DNA from: Planctomycetota bacterium
Lineage (GTDB): Bacteria > Planctomycetota > GCA-002687715 > DRQF01
Length of the DNA stretch: 26,481 nt
NCBI GenBank assembly: GCA_015485455.1
Contig: WFTN01000523.1
Coordinates: 1-26,481 of the forward strand
Reading direction: 5' to 3'
A model generated the notes under the pieces. The model did not search any database, was not told the origin of the DNA, and worked only from the letters and a program-made list of their open reading frames with translations. The translations under genes were made by a program, and so were the position numbers. The stretch's first letter is position 1. The number at the start of each line of letters is the position of its first letter. Shown piece after piece: positions 23,578-26,481 of the stretch.

Positions 23578-25044
23578 ATGAAGCAGCTCACCACAGCATT
23601 CTTAGTTTTGATTATGGCAGGCATTCTGACTGTAGAGTCGAAGGCTGAAATTGTCTTCCTTAAAGACGGTCGTCTTCTACACGTCAAGGTTATCAATGGC
23701 GATGAAGCTGGGATTCAAGTTGAGAGACTCGACAATCACGGCAAGTTGTTCATTCGCTGGGCACTCTTGAGGGAAGAAGACCGACTGCGCCTACGCATTC
23801 GTTTTGGACTAGAGGATGATAACTCTGGGGCCGATCTCCTCATTGATGGTCACCGCGTTTTTGTGGTCCGAGGGGACTACTATGACGGTCTGATTGAAGA
23901 CCAAGATCAGAGTGTCGTAAATCTGCGCCGCCAAGATGGCATGATGCATCTTCGGAGGGATGCAGTGAGGAGAATCGAAGAACGCAAAGTCAGCATCTTC
24001 GAGGTCTATACTCCAGAAGAACTCTACAAGCAAAAGCTCGATGAGTTCTTGCCCGAAGATGATGATGTCGTTGGTCAAATGGAGTTGGCAAAGTGGGCTA
24101 CAAAAGTTGGTCTCTATTCTGAAGCCTTGATTCACTATGCGAAGATCGTTGAAGCGGATCCTGAATACAAGAAGGACTTTGTCAGCAATCAAGTCAAACG
24201 GCTAAAGATTCTGGACAAGAACAAGACTGTTCGTGACGCGATTCGCACCGCGGAGAAAGAGGGTTTGGCTCACAAGTACGTCGAGTGCATGGCTCACTTT
24301 GAAGAGATTCTTGCTTCCGCCAAACTCGATAAAATTACACGCAAAGATGTTCTGAAGAAGATGTTGCGTTTCAAGAAACGTCGCTGGAAGTACTATTCTC
24401 AATTGATTGTGCGGGACTATCACCGTGAAGTCGTGAAGCGCATCAAGAAGATGGCATCAAGCAAAGAAATCCGAGCGCGAGATAAGGACAAGCGCCTGAC
24501 TCTCAGTTCGGCTATGAACTTCGTTCGCGGCCAACTTCATAAAGAGATTGTGACGTATCTCGCGGAGACCCATGAACTCGACCCTAAGAAGGAGGTTGAG
24601 GAGATGTGGAAGAATCGCAAGACGCGCATCAAGAGAACCGCGACCTATGGCTCGGGGACATTTGTCGTCGAAGGCAAGAAAGGTAGCCAGGGCGGAGCCG
24701 GTGCCCAAAACCGGAGAGTCCAGGAAGCGCTCGACCGCATGCGTCGTCAGCGGGGTGGTCGGCGTGGAAATGCAGCGCCAACCCAGCAGACAGCTCAACC
24801 CAAGTTGGTGAGCAAAGAAGGATGGTGGCAGGGAGCGAATTCCAGTCAGCGCTCATTCTTCCTGCGCGCCTATTATGCTGAGAAAAGTGGTCACATGGAG
24901 GTGATCTCGACTTCCTGGCGGGTGTGCCCCGAATGTGGTGGCACAGGGACCATCAAGAAGCTGGGAGCTCAAGGGGGGCTGGTCAAAGTAACCTGTCCAC
25001 GGAGTCATGGCCTGAAAGGTGACAAAATGATCTATTATCGTTAA
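23578..25044 (+). CDS. Secreted protein with DG-type beta repeats, helical middle and C-terminal zinc-ribbon-like motif
   Basis: The 488-residue protein has a signal peptide (about 1-23: KQ, hydrophobic core LVLIMAGILTV, then ESKAE) that fits Sec export. Two small beta units follow: IVFLKDGRLLHVKVINGDEAGIQ (25-47 region) and a second at about 87-132 (IDGHRVFVVRGDYYDGLI ... HLRRDAVRRIEE). They resemble the 'L.DG..l.G.v ... v...I..I' repeats of many planctomycetal secreted proteins. A helical, very Lys/Arg-rich middle follows (about 150-345, with one TPR-like unit GLYSEALIHYAKIVEADPEY), then a Gly/Gln/Arg-rich linker (about 360-410). Near the end CPECGGTG (C450, C453) and TCPRSHG (C473, H477) look like a zinc ribbon or degenerate DnaJ-type finger in which the fourth Cys is replaced by Ser-His. 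It is the last gene of the operon before the terminator and may be a substrate or envelope accessory; function unknown. Confidence 0.72.
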   Translation: MKQLTTAFLVLIMAGILTVESKAEIVFLKDGRLLHVKVINGDEAGIQVERLDNHGKLFIRWALLREEDRLRLRIRFGLEDDNSGADLLIDGHRVFVVRGDYYDGLIEDQDQSVVNLRRQDGMMHLRRDAVRRIEERKVSIFEVYTPEELYKQKLDEFLPEDDDVVGQMELAKWATKVGLYSEALIHYAKIVEADPEYKKDFVSNQVKRLKILDKNKTVRDAIRTAEKEGLAHKYVECMAHFEEILASAKLDKITRKDVLKKMLRFKKRRWKYYSQLIVRDYHREVVKRIKKMASSKEIRARDKDKRLTLSSAMNFVRGQLHKEIVTYLAETHELDPKKEVEEMWKNRKTRIKRTATYGSGTFVVEGKKGSQGGAGAQNRRVQEALDRMRRQRGGRRGNAAPTQQTAQPKLVSKEGWWQGANSSQRSFFLRAYYAEKSGHMEVISTSWRVCPECGGTGTIKKLGAQGGLVKVTCPRSHGLKGDKMIYYR

Positions 25045-25055
25045 ATCTCGATAAT
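25034..25055 (+). repeat. AT-rich inverted repeat across the stop codon
   Basis: ATTATCG (25034-25040) and CGATAAT (25049-25055) are perfect seven-base complements flanking the TAA at 25042-25044. The stem is AT-rich and followed by only two T, so it is at best a weak terminator. Confidence 0.4.
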
Positions 25056-25059
25056 TTGT

Positions 25060-25173
25060 GGACAAGATTGGATGGGGGAAGCCGGAGAATAATGAAGAGG
25101 TCCCCCCTCTGTCCAAGTTCTTTTTTTTCGTACGGTGTGTATGCGCACCGTACGTTTTTCGTTTTGGGGGAAG
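25060..25173 (+). promoter_or_regulatory. Possible attenuation leader: repeated GGGGGAAG with a C-run between
   Basis: GGGGGAAG occurs at 25074-25081 and again at 25166-25173, where it is the ribosome-binding site of the next gene. TCCCCC at 25101-25106 can pair with either GGGGGA. Pairing with the upstream copy is helped by GGAC (25060-25063) with GTCC (25111-25114). With the terminator lying between the C-run and the second copy, two exclusive folds are possible. No ligand or regulator is suggested by the sequence. Confidence 0.3.
25129..25159 (+). terminator. Intrinsic terminator of the secretion operon
   Basis: CGTACGGTGTG (25129-25139), loop TATG and CGCACCGTACG (25144-25154) make an 11-pair stem with one U-G pair, followed by TTTTT at 25155-25159 and a further TTTT at 25162-25165. 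The form is textbook for + strand transcription. It stands only 16 nt before the ATG of the PpiC-type gene, so it may double as an attenuator for that gene. Confidence 0.82.
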
Positions 25174-25175
25174 TC

Positions 25176-26207
25176 ATGACGCTTTCATTCACTTTTCGTG
25201 TTCTTGTCATTGTGGCCGTCGGATTGACCAGTGCATGTGCGAATCGACCGGACTGGCGTGGCAAGCGCGTTCCCCATGGGGAGGAAGAGGAAAGAACTCC
25301 GTCTCGGGTCATCACTATGCCGAAGCAGGGCGCGGCGGCAGCCTCTTTCTCTCAGGAATCTCTGGTGGGGAAAGGGCCTGATTTTCTGGCGTTTTCAAAA
25401 GCCGATGATCGTGTCATTGCCCGGGTCGGAGATGAAGAACTCCATAAAAGTCAAGTCTTTGATGCCATGGTCGAAACTCAGCCAGAACAGGTGAGGGCGA
25501 CGATCGCCGTATTGCTTGGTAATCGAGTTTTGGCAGCCCAATGCGAAAACCACAACATCAGAGTAGATGACCGTGAAATCGCAGCCTGGTTTGCTGGCCA
25601 CCGTAATTTGATGCTTCAGCAAGCTGTCGTCGACTTTGGCAAGGGGACTGACTTTCGCACTTGGGTTCGGCTTCGTTTTGGCCAGTCCCTTGCTGATTAC
25701 GAAAGGATCGCCTGCAACCGAGAGAAGGCAAAAAGGCTCTTAGGGCGCTTGATTCGCTTCTTCGAACTCAGGGAAGATCGAGTGCAGATCCGCATCATCA
25801 GTATGACCAACAGAAATCAAGCGGTCGCGGTTCAAAAACGTGCCCTTGAAGGCGCCGATTTTGCCACTTTAGCGGAGCAGAACAGTGTGCATCCTTCTGC
25901 GGAATCAGGAGGGCTCATGCCGCCGATTTGGCGAGCTTCCTTGAATCCGGCGTTGGACGAAATTGCTTTTGAGCTCCCCATTGGTGTGATCAGCGATATT
26001 GTTCAAGCCGAAGACCAAAGTCACCGCCAGAGATACCAGATTATTAAAGTGATCAAACGTATGCCTGGTGATCCTCAGCTCAGCTATGCTTCGGTGGAAG
26101 ACAAGATCATAGCTGGCCTTGCCAATCAACCTCTTACCCAAGATGAATGGTACATGTGGCAGTTGAAGCTGGAAAAAATGGCCAAAATGAGCGTCGAGTC
26201 GTTTTAG
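25176..26207 (+). CDS. PpiC-type peptidyl-prolyl isomerase lipoprotein (PrsA/SurA-like foldase)
   Basis: The start is set at ATG 25176 because it gives a clean lipoprotein signal (MTLSFTFRVLVIVAVGLTSAC, lipidated Cys21) with GGGGGAAG just upstream. In-frame codons back to 25056 run through the terminator stem and are not credible. The mature protein (about 322 residues) has a disordered acidic/basic start and then a SurA/PrsA-like N-terminal helical region (about 75-190; VIARVGDEELHKSQVFDAMV). A parvulin rotamase domain follows (about 203-300; RALEGADFATLAEQNSVHPSAESGGLMP ... NPALDEIAFELPIGVISDIV). A C-terminal helix (QDEWYMWQLKLEKMAK) closes the chaperone core. It would be anchored in the outer or inner membrane and fold exported proteins, and may serve the filament components encoded upstream. 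A strong terminator separates it from the operon. Confidence 0.88.
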   Translation: MTLSFTFRVLVIVAVGLTSACANRPDWRGKRVPHGEEEERTPSRVITMPKQGAAAASFSQESLVGKGPDFLAFSKADDRVIARVGDEELHKSQVFDAMVETQPEQVRATIAVLLGNRVLAAQCENHNIRVDDREIAAWFAGHRNLMLQQAVVDFGKGTDFRTWVRLRFGQSLADYERIACNREKAKRLLGRLIRFFELREDRVQIRIISMTNRNQAVAVQKRALEGADFATLAEQNSVHPSAESGGLMPPIWRASLNPALDEIAFELPIGVISDIVQAEDQSHRQRYQIIKVIKRMPGDPQLSYASVEDKIIAGLANQPLTQDEWYMWQLKLEKMAKMSVESF

Positions 26208-26374
26208 CTATGAAGCTTCCTTGGGTGAGTGTTGATTGGGGAAAAAATCGGGCGCTGGGGAAGTGGGGCCCCCAGGATCTTAAAGAGAGACAAACGACCT
26301 GCCCTCTCAGCCTTCCTCTGTCTGCCTAGGTGGTTAGACTGTTGCCTCAGCTTAATGGACTTAAAGGACGAATC
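26208..26374 (+). other. 167-bp intergenic region
   Basis: A GC-rich dyad, CTGGGG (26255-26260) with CCCCAG (26272-26275 region, C-run 26269-26273), is present but no T-run follows, so I do not call a terminator. No promoter is clear. Confidence 0.4.
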
Positions 26375-26481
26375 ATGCCCGAGCTTCAGCCAGAAGAAGA
26401 GACTCCTAGGACACCAGAAGGTGAGGTCGAGGAGATCGTCCCGTCCAAGGAAGAATCTGATCCGGGACTCTACCCTGAGGA
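26375..26481 (+). CDS. 5' end of an unidentified gene with an acidic, Pro/Glu-rich N-terminus (cut by window end)
   Basis: AAAGGA (26363-26368) lies 6 nt upstream of ATG 26375. The frame stays open to the last base of the window, giving 35 complete codons (MPELQPEEETPRTPEGEVEE...). It is rich in Glu and Pro with no hydrophobic signal, so it looks like a disordered cytoplasmic N-terminus. Too little is present to name a family. The other frames near the start carry no equally well-placed ribosome-binding site. Confidence 0.6.
   Translation, partial: MPELQPEEETPRTPEGEVEEIVPSKEESDPGLYPE

Noticed and set aside
25056..25175. 40-codon N-terminal extension of the PpiC-type gene
   Set aside because: It would be translated through the terminator stem and would bury the lipoprotein signal. 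ATG 25176 has a ribosome-binding site and a lipobox.
26255..26275. GC-rich dyad after the PpiC-type gene considered as a terminator
   Set aside because: No T-run follows, and the arms can pair in several registers because of G and C runs.
1..26481. CRISPR arrays, tRNA or rRNA genes, insertion-sequence ends
   Set aside because: No regularly spaced direct repeats, cloverleaf-like segments, rRNA motifs or transposase with terminal repeats were found on reading.

Overview
The window reads as a chromosomal segment of a Gram-negative bacterium with mid-range GC. The mix of forkhead-associated (FHA) proteins, a sigma-54 activator, pseudopilins, LamG-like folds, TPR proteins and small secreted 'DG..' repeat proteins resembles Planctomycetota or a related PVC or deep-branching Gram-negative lineage. 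This is an inference from gene content; nothing in the window (no rRNA, no tRNA) fixes the taxon. Almost all genes lie on the + strand. TAA, TAG and TGA are all used as stops.

Layout. (a) 1-2702: the 3' part of a TMTC-like membrane/TPR protein, cut by the window edge, coupled by TAATG to an rsmE 16S rRNA methyltransferase gene. (b) 2817-4790: an FHA-GAF-AAA+-Fis sigma-54 activator. (c) 4791-7002: an accessory-looking island with an Rpn-family PD-(D/E)XK nuclease gene, a 47-codon minus-strand membrane microprotein gene with a strong Shine-Dalgarno, and what looks like a decayed minus-strand gene. It ends in a good -24/-12 (sigma-54) promoter candidate. (d) 7003-25044: a long, tightly packed operon. 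In order it encodes a double-FHA single-pass membrane protein, a PilM-PilN fusion, a PilO/GspM-like protein, a 1012-residue membrane-anchored TPR/LamG-like protein, five pseudopilins in the order G-H-K-J-I, and a secreted 488-residue protein. Most junctions between pseudopilin genes are 4-nt start/stop overlaps. (e) 25129-25159: a strong intrinsic terminator, 16 nt upstream of a PpiC-type foldase lipoprotein gene (25176-26207). The 5' end of another gene (from 26375) runs off the window.

How the genes may work together. The operon carries the inner-membrane platform (PilM/N/O or GspL/M class) and the full pseudopilin set of a type II secretion/type IV filament machine. The secretin, ATPases, GspF/PilC platform protein and prepilin peptidase are not in the window. 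Several parts are greatly enlarged. The K-like pseudopilin is 1713 residues, where GspK is normally about 300-350. The H-like and K-like pseudopilins carry LamG-like sandwiches, and the K- and J-like proteins share a repeated 'ID/GNE ... RG..T...H..G' beta module. The double-FHA protein suggests that phosphothreonine signalling feeds into the machine. The FHA/sigma-54 activator 2.2 kb upstream is the obvious candidate to switch on the promoter at 6880-6895. I regard this as a divergent, probably uncharacterised type II secretion-like system whose filament tip is built to carry large beta-rich, possibly carbohydrate-binding, domains.
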